DNA of 64,000 nt from CAWDDA01 sp963813345. Its GTDB lineage: Bacteria; Acidobacteriota; Blastocatellia; RBC074. A program made the position numbers and the translations under genes. Below the pieces are notes generated by a model. That model was not told the origin of the DNA. It made no database searches and saw only the letters and a program-made list of their open reading frames with translations. The stretch covers positions 186,001 to 250,000 of the forward strand of contig CAWEYR010000028.1 in the NCBI GenBank assembly GCA_963813345.1. Direction: 5' to 3'. Positions 28,248 through 40,137 of the stretch are shown one piece after another; within the stretch, counting starts at the first letter, position 1; each line of letters starts with the position of its first letter.

Positions 28248-28263
28248 ATTGCTCAACGCTCCA

Positions 28264-28308
28264 CAAAAAACAAAACCGGGCTAGCGAGAACACACTCACT
28301 AGCCCGGT
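28264..28308 (-). terminator. Rho-independent terminator of the lysine riboswitch
   Basis: On the minus strand ACCGGGCTAG and CTAGCCCGGT form a strong stem extended by GAG/CTC, followed by TTTGTTTTTT. It lies between the aptamer and lysC and is the natural expression platform: lysine-bound aptamer permits this hairpin and stops transcription. Confidence 0.9.
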
Positions 28309-28349
28309 CGCGTACAGTTCGTTCGTTATGAACCTGCATGAGGGCTTGT

Positions 28350-28525
28350 GAGTAGCTCTCCACCGCTCTTCTACTGCGGTGACAGTCTCGGGGATTTGGC
28401 CCCGAAAACCAACTGGAATTCACGTGAAGCACGAACGCCAGTTTCGGCGGTCTCGCCCTTTCCCTTGTCTTCAACGAGCCTTCACGCTCTCAAACAAGGT
28501 ACTGATGCAAACCGCGCCTCTACTC
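28350..28525 (-). ncRNA. Lysine riboswitch (L box) aptamer
   Basis: Minus-strand RNA of about 176 nt. P1 pairs GAGTAG at the 5' end with CTACTC at the 3' end. Conserved L-box segments appear in order: AGAGGCGCG then CAGTA, AAGGGAAAGGGCGAGACCGC leading to GCCGAA, an arm ACTGGCGTTCG/CCAGT, and GACTGTCACCGC with GCGGTGGAGAGCTACTC closing the core. The pattern matches the B. subtilis lysC leader. It should control lysC-dapB-dapA and, if transcription passes the inner repeat, dapD-dapE. Confidence 0.88.
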
Positions 28526-28709
28526 GAGAATCGAAATCAAAAGATCAAAGTACACAAAGGGATTCTGCTGGAGATCAGACCGTCTGTCAACGCTCCCGCC
28601 AATCGAAGCTGACAAGTGTCAGTGGAATGCGACGCAGCAAGATCAGTGATCCGCCCTTAACATCAGGCGTTATTGCTCGGCATCCGGATTGCCCTCTTTC
28701 CAGGGTACG

Positions 28710-29081
28710 ATGCGAATTTTGAATATTGCGCTGCTGATTGCGGGCCTGCTCTCGCCGCAGGGCCCCGACCCATTGGCTGAAAAGATTCGCCGCGACGTCG
28801 AGAAGATCGGCATTGGGGGAAGGATCACTGTCATCTTCAAAGACGGTAGCGAGAATTACGGCACCGTTTCCGCTATTGAGCAGGCACAGTTCTCAATCGC
28901 CGAGGTCGATCTCAAGAGGGAGATCGATGTCGGGTTCGACGAGCTCAAGAGAGTCAGAAAGAACTTCGGCGGCAAAGGCTTCATGGGCAAGCGCCCAAAT
29001 CCTATGTGGGGGTGGATAGCCGGCGCTGTCTTGATCGGAGGCCTATTTGCGATAGTGATCGCGATTGGAGGGGGAAGTTGA
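28710..29081 (+). CDS. Small exported or membrane protein with Sm-like segment
   Basis: A 123-residue protein from ATG 28710 (AGGG 5 nt upstream); an alternative start lies 7 codons earlier. It has an N-terminal signal or anchor (MRILNIALLIAGLLSPQ), then a predicted beta-rich segment KIGIGGRITVIFKDGSENYG with TVSAIEQAQFSIAEVD that resembles an LSm/Hfq-like strand pattern, a basic stretch (ELKRVRKNFGGKGF), and a C-terminal membrane helix (MWGWIAGAVLIGGLFAIVIA). Similar short proteins are common in Acidobacteria (recollection, not checked). Function unknown; the periplasmic location makes RNA binding unlikely. Confidence 0.7.
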   Translation: MRILNIALLIAGLLSPQGPDPLAEKIRRDVEKIGIGGRITVIFKDGSENYGTVSAIEQAQFSIAEVDLKREIDVGFDELKRVRKNFGGKGFMGKRPNPMWGWIAGAVLIGGLFAIVIAIGGGS

Positions 29082-29100
29082 TCTAGAATCAATTGGAAGA

Positions 29101-29206
29101 GTTACCACGGAACACACTGAAAAGACACGGAAAAACGCGGAAAAGAATTCCGGAAATCTTTTGATGTTTTCCGTGCTCTTTTCCGTGTGTTCCTGGTAAC
29201 TCTTAC
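29101..29206. repeat. Class F imperfect inverted repeat
   Basis: AGTTACCACGGAACACACTG and the following AAAAGACACGGAAAA pair with TTTTCCGTGCTCTTTTCCGT and its continuation toward GGTAACT, with a few mismatches. It is AT-richer than the other families. It lies between two genes on the same strand. Confidence 0.8.
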
Positions 29207-29217
29207 GCAATACTGCG

Positions 29218-31120
29218 ATGAATAGCGCCCCGATAGTTTGGACGCCGGACGACGAGACACGTGCTCGTGCTCAGTTGAGTCGTTTCCTGAAACAATGCGG
29301 GCTCGCATCGTTTGAATCACTTCATGCCAGGTCGATCGATGACGTCGCATGGTTCACCTCCGAGGTCATCCGGTTTCTCGAGCTTGAATTCGATCAGCCT
29401 TACAAGCAGGTTCTTGATATCTCCAGAGGTATCGAGTGGCCCACGTGGTGCGCCGGCGGCCGTCTCAACATCACCCGTAACACCCTGGACCGCTATCTCG
29501 GCTCGGAGATGTCTTCGCAGCCTGCAGTGATATGGGAAGGTGAAGAAGGCAACCGGAGAACTCTGAGCTACGCGGAACTTCATGTCCTGGTGAGTACGTG
29601 TGCAGGTGGTCTCCGGTCACTTGGTCTTGGAAAGGGTGATGCCATTGGTATTCATCTTCCGATGATGCCTGAGACTGTTGTTGCTTTGCTCGCGATCGGG
29701 AGGATTGGTGCGATCGCGGTCCCGCTCTTCTCGGGCTACGGTCCGTCCGCTATTGAATCGCGATTGCGCGATGTAGAGGCGAAAGCGCTCTTCACCTGCG
29801 ATTCATTTCCGCGAAGAGGCATTCAAGTCGAGGCAAAGTCGATTGCTGATCAGGCCCTGGAACGATGTCCTGCGGTACGGCACGTGATTGTGGTCGAAAG
29901 ATCAGGTCGTAAAGTTGAGTTTGTAACCGGCAGGGATGTTCGTTGGGCTTCGTTGCTCGAGACCGGCACCAATGCAGGCACTGCAATGCGCGGTATCGAG
30001 ATCACCGATGCCGAAGACCCTCTGCTTGTGCTCTATACCTCGGGAACTACCGGAAAACCGAAAGGCATCCTTCACTCTCACTGTGGATTTCCTGTCAAGT
30101 CGGCACAGGACATGGCGTTTGGAACCGATGTCGGACGTGCGACTCGAATTGCGTGGATAACCGATCTCGGCTGGATGATGGGACCATGGCTGATCTATGG
30201 AGCCACGTTGCTCGGTGCGACGATGGTGTTATACGACGGTGCGCACGACTATCCGGATGCCGGCCGCATATGGTCCTTCTGCTCCGAGAACCAGGTCGAG
30301 GTGTTAGGCATTTCGCCGACGCTCGTGCGCTCGCTCATGTCGAGCGGCGAAGCACATCACTCGAACTACGATCTTTCGCGGCTTCGCATCTTCGGCTCGA
30401 CTGGTGAGCCGTGGAATCCTGATCCCTGGATGTGGCTTTTCGAAGAGGTGGGAAAATGCAGGATTCCGATCATCAATTACTCCGGCGGAACAGAAATCTC
30501 GGGAGGGATCGTGATGAGCAATCCTCTTCTACCGATCAAACCGTGTGCCTTCTCCGCGCCTTGTCCCGGAATCGCAGCCGACGTTGTTGATGACGAATGC
30601 CGGCCGGTGCGCGGAACCGTTGGGGAGTTGATCATCCGCAAGCCGTGGATCGGAATGGCGCGTGGCTTCTGGAAGGACGATGAGAGGTATCTGCAGACCT
30701 ACTGGTCACGGTGGCCCGGAAGTGTGGGTGCATGGGGATTGGGCTTTGATTGATGAAGACCGGCAATGGTTCATTCTCGGCCGCAGCGATGACACCTTGA
30801 AAATCGCCGGAAAGAGAGTAGGCCCGGCGGAAGTGGAATCGATTCTCGTCTCGCACGAGATGGTGGCCGAAGCGGCAGTTATCGGCATTCCAGATGACTT
30901 GAAGGGAACCGTCATGGTTGCTTTCTGCGTCCTCACAACGGGCTCTCCGGCAAGTGACGAACTTGCTAGCGACCTCAAGCGAATAGTCGGCCGCGAGCTC
31001 GGTAAGCCCTTGCGCCCCGAGAAAGTGATCTTCGTTGAGGCTTTGCCGAAGACAAGAAACGCGAAAGTCATGCGCCGCGTGATTCGAGCAGCTTATTTAG
31101 GCGAAGATCCGGGGACATAA
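29218..31120 (+). CDS. Acyl-CoA synthetase (AMP-forming, AcsA-like), one frameshift
   Basis: An adenylate-forming ligase activating a short carboxylic acid to its CoA thioester. It has the acetyl-CoA-synthetase-type N terminus, the P-loop LYTSGTTGKPKGILHSH, NYSGGTEISGG, the hinge region WFILGRSDDTLKIAGKRVGP and the C-terminal lysine motif PKTRNAKVMRRVIR. The frame breaks at about 30720: CCCGGAAGTGTGG would be CCC GGA GTG TGG without one A, restoring GVWVHGDWALIDEDRQW. The joined product is about 633 residues, normal. The substrate is uncertain (acetate, propionate or similar). Start ATG at 29218 has no strong ribosome site. Confidence 0.87.
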
Positions 31121-31394
31121 CAGCTCTTGAGAACCCTGAAGCAGTTGATGCGATCAGAAAACAGTAAGGCCTCGACCAGTTCCTTCCCTGTCCAAAAATC
31201 TGAACTCGTCGTTCAAATTTCTATAATTCAAGGAAACGGCATTCAACTCCTGTGAAGATAACTTCAACAGACAATGGGTGTTGACGCGCCAGCCTTCCAT
31301 TTGTTGATTCGGAACGTGACTTGCATCATTCTAATGGCGAAACAATCCAAAATATTGTTTTTCCAACCATCCCAATCACCTCGGAGGCCAAATA

Positions 31395-34300
31395 ATGACA
31401 AGGACGATCCGGCTTCTCGCCCTGCTGCTTACCGTCATGGTCAGCGCAACCTGGCATGCCAATGCACAGGCAACATCAGGCGCGATTTCTGGAATAGTGA
31501 CGGACGAACGACAGGGCGTTATCCCCTCGGCTACAGTGACAGCTCGCAACATCGGCACTAATGAATCTCGTACGATCAATGTCGATAGCGACGGGCGATT
31601 CAGATTTCCGAATCTTTCTCTTGGTGAATACGAGGTCACGTTTCAGGCCAAGGGGTTCGGCAAGCTGATTCGAACTGGAGTCGAACTTCTCCTCAACCAG
31701 GACGCGGTCGTCAACGTGTCACTCAAGCCGAGCACCGTCGAAGAGATCGTGACTGTCGCTGAGAACGCTTCGCTGCTCAATACGAGCAACGCCGAGGTGA
31801 GTACTCGTTTTGACAGCAAGCGGTTGTCTGAGCTTCCGCTGGCGCCAAACCGGAACATCCTCAATGCAGCCCTTTCAGCCGCTGGTGTCAGCCAGCTTGG
31901 AAGCGGCCAGACCGGTTTCGCCCAGGGTATGAATTTCTCGGTCAACGGAATGCGGCTGCGATCGAATAATTTCATGTTCGATGGCCAGGACAGCAACGAC
32001 CCGAGCGTCTCAGGCTCCCAGCAGCCGATCAACAATCCGGACGTGGTGCAGGAGCTCCGCCTGGTGACAAATCAGTTTGCCGCCGAATATGGCCGCGCTG
32101 CCGGTTCGGTCGTCAACGTAGTCACGAAAGCGGGTTCGAATGGCTTCCACGGCTCGGGCTTCTGGTTCAACAACAACGACATCTTCAACGCCCGCAGCAA
32201 CCTGGACAAGGCTGCAGGATTCCTGGAGGCGCCGCGGCGTAACGAGAATCAGTTCGGCGGGACGATGGGTGGACCGATTGTGAAGGACAAGACCTTTTTC
32301 TTTGGGTCATACCAGCGTTGGACGGATCGCGAACTTGGTTCCGGGGCAACAATTAATGGCGCCCCGACTGCAGCCGGTCGTCAGCTTCTGCAGACAGCCG
32401 TTGGCAACCGTCCGCAGGTGGCGGCGCTGCTGAAGTTCCTGCCGGCCGCGCTGACCGCAAACAATACGTTTGCGCGCTTTTCGCCAAACGTAGCGGCAAA
32501 TTGCAATCCTACAGGTGGAGCGCAGCCAGACCCAAGTTGTATCTCGGTGCCGCTCGGGTCGTTGACGAGCGCAAACTCGATAAACTTTGGCGACCATCAA
32601 TGGAGCGTTCGCATCGATCATCGTTTCAGTGATAAACACCAGATCAACGGACGCTACTTCGATAATAATCAGACCAGCGTCGGCGGCGGACAGGCGACTC
32701 CGACAGGGCTCGCGAACGTCGTCCCTTCGCGCAATCAATCGGCCAACATCGGCTTTACCAGTCTGATCTCGAGTTCGCTGGTCAACGAAGTACGGATTGC
32801 TTATCAACGTTTTGGTTCGGTTACCGACGCCCAGGATGCTTCATCTCAGGAGATTCCGTCGATCGAGATCAATCAGCTGGGCCTGATTGGTTTCAATGCC
32901 GCCACTTCGCGCACAGCGATCGGGTTGGCTGTCAACCTGCCGCAATTCCGGTACAACAATACGTATCAGATTATCGACAACCTCTCCTACACTCGTGGCA
33001 GTCACGCAATGAAGTTTGGCATCGATTTCCGTCGAGTTCAGGTCAAGAGTTTCTTCTTCCCGACCATTCGTGGCCGACTTGCCTATGAGAACCTTGAAAC
33101 GTTCGTCGACGACATGGCGCATTGCGTCGGCAATCAACAAACCCGTCAACGGCGGTTCAGAGATTCAGTACTACAATTGGTACGACTACTTTTTCTACGC
33201 GCAGGACGAGTGGAGAGTTAAACCGAACTTTACTCTTAGCTTTGGGCTCCGCTACGAGACTCCTGGAAACTCGATTGGCTCCCTCGAAGAGATCAACCAG
33301 AATATTCTCGAGGCCAACGGCAACAACCCGGTCTTGCGGTTCCGTAATCCGGGACGCGACACGAACAACTTTCAACCGCGTTTCGGTTTTAGCTGGAGTC
33401 CAAATTTCGGAGACTCCGGTATCGGCGGCATGCTGACTGGCGGAAACAAGCTGGTAGTCCGTGGTGGCTATTCACGCACGAACGATTACGGGTTTATCAA
33501 CATCAACCTCAACATCGCGAGCGCGTTTCCATTTGTTTTCGCGCTCAACCCATCGCTCACGAATGCTTACAGCAATCTGCTGAACGCAGTGCCTCCCCCG
33601 ACTGGGAACTGGCCGTTCATTACCCAAACGACGGTTGGGGCAGACTTCCGCGCACCATCAGCTGATCAATTCAGCCTCGAGGTTTCGCGCGAACTCTCGA
33701 AGGACATCGTCATGCGTGTAGGCTATATAGCCACAAAGGGCAACGGCCTCTTCCAGACGGTCGACGGCAATCCAGTCGTCCAGGGACGCACAAATCGCAC
33801 TGATCCGGCGTACCTGTACAACCCACCGGGAACGACGCTCACCAACCAGCCGCTCAGAGTGGATCTGACTCGCGGCGTCGAACGACTGCGCTGCAACTGC
33901 GCCCAGTCAATCTATCATTCGCTGCAGGTCAGTCTGGACAAGCGGCTGAGCCGGAACTTCACGGCGGGCGTTCATTACACGTGGAGTTCATTCATTGATA
34001 CGGCGTCGGAGATATTCAACCCTCAACCTCAGGGTGAGGTTGCAACACCGCAGGATCCGTACAATCGCAACGCTGACCGCGCGCGGTCAAGTTACGATCG
34101 GCCGCATCGTCTGACGGGCAACATGGTTTACGAGTTCCCGTTCTATCGCGATCAGGCTGGAGTGGTCGGGCACATTCTTGGTGGCTGGCAGGCAAACGCC
34201 TTCTTCACTTTGCAGGATGGCACGCCTTTCACGATTCTCAACGGAGCTGATCCGGCGGGAACCTTGCAGGGGATCGATGCCCTCGTGGGCAACGCCATCC

Positions 34301-34653
34301 GGCCAAACCTGAATACGACGCTCGATCTCTCCACCATGAATCTCATCGATATTCGTGCGGCGGGCGGTGCGAGCCTTTTCAGGGCGCTGCAAGCCGGTCA
34401 GCGCACGGGTAATATCGGTCGCAACACGATTCGAGGCGACGGGATTGCGAATGTGGACTTTGGTATTTTCAAGAACACGAGGATCTTTGAAGGTCACAAC
34501 CTTCAATTCCGCGCGGAGTTCTTCAATCTGACCAATACGCGCAACTTCGGAACGCCCAACACGGCGATCAACTCGGGAGCCGCCTTCCTCAACCAGTGGT
34601 CCACGAACGGAGGCAATCGCCGCATCCTGATGGGGCTGCGTTACACGTTCTAG
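31395..34653 (+). CDS. TonB-dependent receptor with carboxypeptidase-regulatory domain, one frameshift
   Basis: An outer-membrane receptor of about 1,085 residues. It has a signal peptide (IRLLALLLTVMVSATWHANA), an N-terminal carboxypeptidase-regulatory-like domain (SGAISGIVTDERQGVIPSAT), a plug (NQFAAEYGRAAGSVVNVVTK) and a long beta-barrel ending in GGNRRILMGLRYTF, with the expected terminal aromatic. GGAGG lies 8 nt before the ATG. The frame changes at about 33110-33130, where ATGGCGCATTGCGTCGGC would continue as IASAINKPVNGG with one base removed. The 274 bp upstream hold no gene that I can see. The substrate is unknown. Confidence 0.88.
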
Positions 34654-34662
34654 TCAGCAACC

Positions 34663-34800
34663 TGGGAGCGCCGGTCCCTGACCGGCGGAGCCAGCACACT
34701 GCAGGCGCGGCGGAGCCGCGTCAGCTGCCGATCGGAGAACTGAGCCAGGGGTTGAGTCTTCGAAAACCCCTGGCTACGTTCTTTTACGCCTCCGGCGTAT
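34663..34800. repeat. Class D half copy plus class C half copy
   Basis: GGGAGCGCCGGTCCCTGACC at about 34667 matches the class D arm. About 75 bp later, AGCCAGGGGTTGAGTCTTCG followed by AAAACCCCTGGCTACGTT (about 34743-34780) is a class C arm with its own 11-bp hairpin, then the small hairpin TACGCCTCCGGCGTA. It lies between the convergent TonB receptor and AraC genes. Confidence 0.8.
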
Positions 34801-34844
34801 GGCGAGATCAGATCAGCCTCGGCATTTAGTGCTGAAAGCGAACG

Positions 34845-35666
34845 TCAGGCCTTGCGGAGAAATTCACGATAATGGGATGGAGCGGCGCCGATGGCGCGCT
34901 TGAACGTTCTGGTGAAATGGCTCTGATCACAAAAGCCCGCCGCCAGCGCAATATCCACGATCGGTCTGGCGGAGGTTGCCAGTTCGTGGCAGGCATATTC
35001 GATGCGCAGATTGCGCACATAATCACCCACAGTGCAGTGGTAGGTCTTGTGAAAAGTCTGGGCCAGATGAACCGGATGGATGTCGACGTTCCGGGCGATA
35101 TCGGCCAGCGTCAGATTTTCAGCAAAGCGCGCGTGAAGCAGGTCTTTCGCCTGTTGGAGCCAGCGCGGTGAGTTGTCGCGCATTTTCGCGGCGCTGGGGC
35201 GCGTGGTTTCGCCCAGCATCTCCATCATCAAGCCTTCAATAATAAGGGGCGCTGCGTCATCCAGTTGGTCAAACTCTTTGTATAATTTGCGCGCCAGCAA
35301 TTCAAATACGCCACCTTGAAAATCGGCGGAATTGTCCGCAACGATCAATTGCTGCCGAACTTGAGTCAACCACCACGGCGCCATCTCAATGATAAACGAT
35401 CGCCCTCCCGCATCGTGGAAATGTTCCGCGTGTAACTCTTCCGGCGGGTGATACAACAGAGATGAAGACTTGCATTCACGCGTCTTGCGTCCATAGGTTT
35501 CCGTGTAATTTCCATGCATCACGAAGCAGAACAGCGCCCGTTTATGAGTATGTTTTGGAGTTTGATAACCCGGAGAATAGACACGCTCTGAAAGCTCGAA
35601 GCTCGCTACTTTGCGGCTGCGCAAAGTCTCACCATAGTAACTTCCAGGAGGCAATTGCATGGACAT
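34845..35666 (-). CDS. AraC-family transcriptional regulator
   Basis: A 273-residue regulator. The N-terminal cupin-like sensor half includes KHTHKRALFCFVMHGNYTET and HPPEELHAEHFHDAGGRSF. The C-terminal pair of helix-turn-helix motifs is ENLTLADIARNVDIHPVHLA and RPIVDIALAAGFCDQSHFTR, followed by FKRAIGAAPSHYRE. The arrangement fits an inducer-sensing activator of a transport or catabolic gene. It is divergent from the second TonB receptor over a 530-bp gap, so it may control that gene. The reading frame is intact. Confidence 0.9.
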   Translation of the reverse strand: MSMQLPPGSYYGETLRSRKVASFELSERVYSPGYQTPKHTHKRALFCFVMHGNYTETYGRKTRECKSSSLLYHPPEELHAEHFHDAGGRSFIIEMAPWWLTQVRQQLIVADNSADFQGGVFELLARKLYKEFDQLDDAAPLIIEGLMMEMLGETTRPSAAKMRDNSPRWLQQAKDLLHARFAENLTLADIARNVDIHPVHLAQTFHKTYHCTVGDYVRNLRIEYACHELATSARPIVDIALAAGFCDQSHFTRTFKRAIGAAPSHYREFLRKA

Positions 35667-35797
35667 GGCAGCATCTCCTTTTCGGTTTCCCCAGAAGCAG
35701 CGCCAAGTGGATTTAGGTTGCAGTACTACCTCCGACCCAAGGGTGATAAAGCCAACTCTTGGGGTTGATGGTAGCTGTTGAGTCCTGTCAGATGACG

Positions 35798-35809
35798 ATT
35801 GTATACAAT
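35798..35809. promoter_or_regulatory. Perfect palindrome ATTGTATACAAT
   Basis: A 12-bp perfect palindrome in the 530-bp gap between the divergent AraC gene and the second TonB receptor. The form resembles operators of FadR/GntR-type regulators, and a GntR/FCD gene lies at 46850. The rest of the gap (35667-36198) shows no gene or repeat that I can support, apart from GGAGG before the TonB start. Confidence 0.4.
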
Positions 35810-36198
35810 ATGCCTGCCGCCAAGGTCAAGAATTCAGCAACAAAACGCACGTATCCTTGTTGAATCGGCATCCCATTCCTTCGCAATACCTCTTAAACAA
35901 TTGGTAGTTGAGACATCCTCCCTCCGCTAATTCGGGATCAACAGCCAACTGCATGTAATCTCTCCCTAAGCTGATTCAAACAGACATAGGGACATACAAG
36001 ACAATACTGGCTCATTTAGGTACTGACTATGTCTACTGCGATCTTTACCTGATCGCGATGTCGGAACTCTTCAATAAGCCGTTGGCCCCAGGAAGCCCGG
36101 CATTTGTCATTTTTTCTTCGAAAACGGCGGTCACGAAATTCTCAATTGCGATTGAGAAGTGGGAACAACACCAGGTAGTCAATTGATCGGAGGATTTG

Positions 36199-39100
36199 AT
36201 GAAAGCACGTGCACTACCCAGGATTATGGCCAGAATTATGGCTTTGGCCCTCGTTTGCGCAGCCGTCATCGCCGCGCTGGCGATGACCACGCTGGCCCAA
36301 ATCACTACTACCGGAATTCGCGGCATTGTCCGCGACCAATCCGGGGCGGTGATTCCACAAGCCACGATCAAACTGACGGATACCTCCACCGGGATCGAGC
36401 ACTCCACCATTTCGTTCCAGCGATGGCGGGTTCCTCTTCCCAACTCTACAGTTTGGCGTCATACAGGCTGACCGCGACCGCCCGCGGCTTTCAGACCACG
36501 GTCATTGGCACAATCACCGTTGAATCAGGACGCACTACCGATGTGTCAGTTGACCTGCAGGTCGGCGCTACATCGGAAACAGTCCAGGTGGCGGCGAGCG
36601 CGGAGCAACTCAAAACGACCACGACCGAAGTCGGCGCCACGATCAACAATAAGCTGGTTCAGAACCTGCCTTACGCCGGGCGCGAAGGTCTGAACTTCGC
36701 AGCGCTGATCGCGGGCAGTATCCAGAAGCACGAGCGATCGGAACAGCACCTTCAACGGTCTGCCCAATGCTTCGCTCAACATCACGCTTGACGGCATGAA
36801 CAACAACTCGCAGCGCTTCAAGAGCGGCGGCACGAGCTTCTTCGCCTTCGCTCCGGCGCGCATTGACGCCATCGAAGAGGTGAGCGTTTCAACCACGGGC
36901 CTGGGCGCGGATGCCGGCGGCGAGGGCGCGATGCAGATTCGCATGACGACCAAGCGCGGCTCCGAGCAGTATCACGGCAAAGTGCTCTATCAGGGAGATC
37001 AACGAAGCGCTCAACGCCAATTCGTTCTTCCGGAACATCCAGGACCTGCCGCGCAACAAAGCGCGCAAGCACAACTGCTGTCGGCGCCATCGGCGGCCCG
37101 CTGCTGCCGTATGTGAAGCGCTTCAAGAACAGGCTGTTTTTCTTCGCTTACTACGAGGCCCAACCGCAACCGAGCGACGCAAACGCTGCACAACGCCGGT
37201 GCTCACACCGGCGGCGCAACAGGGCAACTTCACTTATCTCGGCCACCGACGGCACAAAGCGGACAGTGAATCTCCTGCAAGTGGCGGGCAGAAATCAGGT
37301 TCACCAGCACGGTTGATCCCACTATCGCGGGCATCTTGAAAGATCAACGGCTCGCAATCGGGTGCTTCAGGTTTTATACCGATCTCTGGCATCCCGACCG
37401 AATTCATGCAGAACATGCAATGGAATCAGTCCCTCACATACCACGCAGGCATTTCCGACCGCGCGCGTGGATTTCCAGATCACGCCGACGGTAGCCTGGC
37501 ACGGGACCTGGAATCTGCGGAGCAGCGATTTCACCAGCGGCACAGCGCCCTATCCCAACAGCCCATACAATTTCGTCGGTCCCAATGGCGCCAATATTCA
37601 CTCCTCAGCCACACCCTACGTTGCAACCAACTCGGTGGATTGGACGATAAGGCCGAACATGATCAACAACGCCAGTTTCGGCGTACAGGGCAACGGCGAA
37701 TATTTCTTTATTGACGCCGACCCGAAGCGTTTTGCCGAATACGGCAACCGCATTATCAATACGCCGCTGGTCGGAGCCTATATTCCCAACGTGGCGACGG
37801 ACGTGCGGAATAACCCCGTCTACCAGTTCACCGACAATCTGAACTGGGTCAAGGGGCGGCACACGATGACTTTCGGCGGCACCTTGTTGCACACCTCTTT
37901 CTATTCGCACACATGGGGCACCGCCGGCGTGCCGCAATACAACTTCGGCGTGGTGGCGAACGATCCGATAAACAACGTGTTGCGAAATGCGCTGCCCGAC
38001 ATCAACACCACTAACAACACCGACATCAACAATGCGCTCAATCTCTATGCGTTTCTGACAGGCCGGATCACCAGCGTTTCCGTCGCCACGAATGCGGACG
38101 AGACAGACGAAAGAGTACCGCCAGTTCAGCGAAGGCATGCAACGCTATGCTTTCACCACTTTCGGTCTATACGTGCAGGACAGTTTCCGCATCCGTCCCT
38201 CGATCTGACGCTGAACTTCGGGCTGCGCTGGCAATTCGACGGCGACATCCACAGCGGCAACGAACTGCTCTCGCAACCAAGCGGATCGAACTTCTTCGGG
38301 CCGTCCACCGGGCTGTTCCAGCCGGGCGTGCTCAGCAGCAACCAGAACCCGCATGTTCGAGCAGGTAATTCATCCGTACAAGCGCGATTACATGAACCCG
38401 GCGCCTAATTTTGGTTTCGCGTGGAATCCATCGGGCGAGCGGGGCGGCTGGTTAGGCAAGTTGCTCGGAGATCGCAAGACGGTCATTCGCGGCGCTTACT
38501 CGATTACCTTCTACAACGAAGGGTTGAACTCGATTTCCAATTCGCTGTCGGGAGGCCGTGGCCTCACGCCAAACAGGGACGGCGGCCAACGGCGTGAATT
38601 TCCCGGCAGGGTCGCTCGAGCTTCGCCATCCGGCGCCAACGATCCCGGTTTTCCCCGCGAAGTTCGGTTTCCCGATTGCGCAGAACTCTTTTTCGAGCTC
38701 CGGTCGCCGGGCAACTACATCAACCCGGAATCTGAAGTCGCCCTACGTGCAGAACTGGAGCTTGGGTATTCAGCGCCAGCTCACCCGGAGCATGGTCCTC
38801 GAAATGCGCTACGTGGGCAACAAATCCACGCATATGTGGCACCGCCAGAACATCCAGGAGACCAACATCTTCGAGAACGGTTTCCTGAATGAGTTCATTC
38901 AGGCGAAGAAGAACCTGGACGTCAACGTCGCCAATGGGCGTGGGCAGACCTTCGTCAACAACAATCTGGCCGGGCAGGCGGCGCTCCCGATTTTTCAGGC
39001 CGCGTTCGGAGCGATCGGTAGCCAGCCGGCGCTTTCCAATGCCCAAGGGTTCGGGAATGCGACCTTTATTCAGAATCTTAACCAGGGCACCGCCGGCACG

Positions 39101-40077
39101 CTGGCCAATACGCTCGCGACCAGTCCTGCGAATTTTTGCCGTCTGGTGGGCAACAAAGTTCGCCTCTTGCGTCACGCGGCCGGGTTCAACGTTGCCGGTC
39201 AGTACCCGATCAACTTCTTCCAGGCCAATCCGTACCTGAGCACTCTGACCTATCAGGATTCGAATGGCGACAACAACTACAACGGCGTTGCAAGTTGAGG
39301 TGAGGCAGCGAGTACAGCAATGGCTTGTCCTGCTTGGCGCGAACTACACCTGGAGTCATGCGATGGGTAGCATCCTGAACGAAACCGATCAGGCCGCCGG
39401 ATACACCTGGTACACCTACCGCGATGCCCGGCTCAACTATGGGCCGTCGCCTTTCGACCGGCGCCATGTCTTCAATGCCTATTGGACGTATGATCTGCCG
39501 TTTGGCAAGGGGCGCAGGTTCCTGTCAAACAACGACGTGCTGGATCGCATCGTGGGCGGCTGGACAATCGGCGGACGCGAGACCATTGCCTCCGGCCATC
39601 CCCTCCTCTTGAACGGCGGGCGCAACACCGTCAACAATCTGACTCAATCGGGCGTGGTTTTCGGCGGCGGTTTCACACCCGAGCAATTGCAAAAGGCATT
39701 GAGCACAGTGGCGGGCGGCTTCTCAGCACTGCGCTCATCTCGAATGTGGCGAGCATCGCGACGATCACTCAAACCGCCACGGCCAGCACGAGCCAGGTGA
39801 ATCCTTCGCTCTACGCTCCGGCCTCGACGCCGGGCCAGTTCGCCGCGTTCGTCTACTTGCGCCAAAACAACCTCTACACGTTTGGACATGAGTGTCAACA
39901 AGGACATCCGCATCACCGAGCGGTTGCGAGTGACCTTACGGTTGGTGGCGCTGAATTTCCTGAACCATCCGTTCTTTGACATCGGGAACTCCGGCCCGAC
40001 CTCGACCACGTTCGGCCAGATCACTACGGGCTAGCGGCACTCGCACGATTCAGTTCCGCGGCAGCATCGAGTGGTAA
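36199..40077 (+). CDS. TonB-dependent receptor 2, many frameshifts
   Basis: Outer-membrane receptor of about 1,290 codons in total. A signal peptide (ALVCAAVIAALAMTTLAQ) and a carboxypeptidase-regulatory-like domain (TGIRGIVRDQSGAVIPQATI) open the protein. The plug region SFFAFAPARIDAIEEVSVST and barrel pieces (GRHTMTFGGTLLHTSFYSHT, DARLNYGPSPFDRRHVFNAY) follow. The end ITTG-SGTRTIQFRGSIEW with stop at 40077 fits a barrel terminus. At least eight frame changes are needed (for example near 36430, 36750, 37000, 38100, 38400, 38570, 39290, 39720). Each segment matches the family without internal stops in the right frame, which favours sequencing error over old decay. GGAGG precedes ATG 36199. 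Confidence 0.8.
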
Positions 40078-40137
40078 CGGCCTATCTGGCACGCTTCGTA
40101 CCGGCGCGCTGTCGCTCTCTTAACGCCTGCCGGATTT

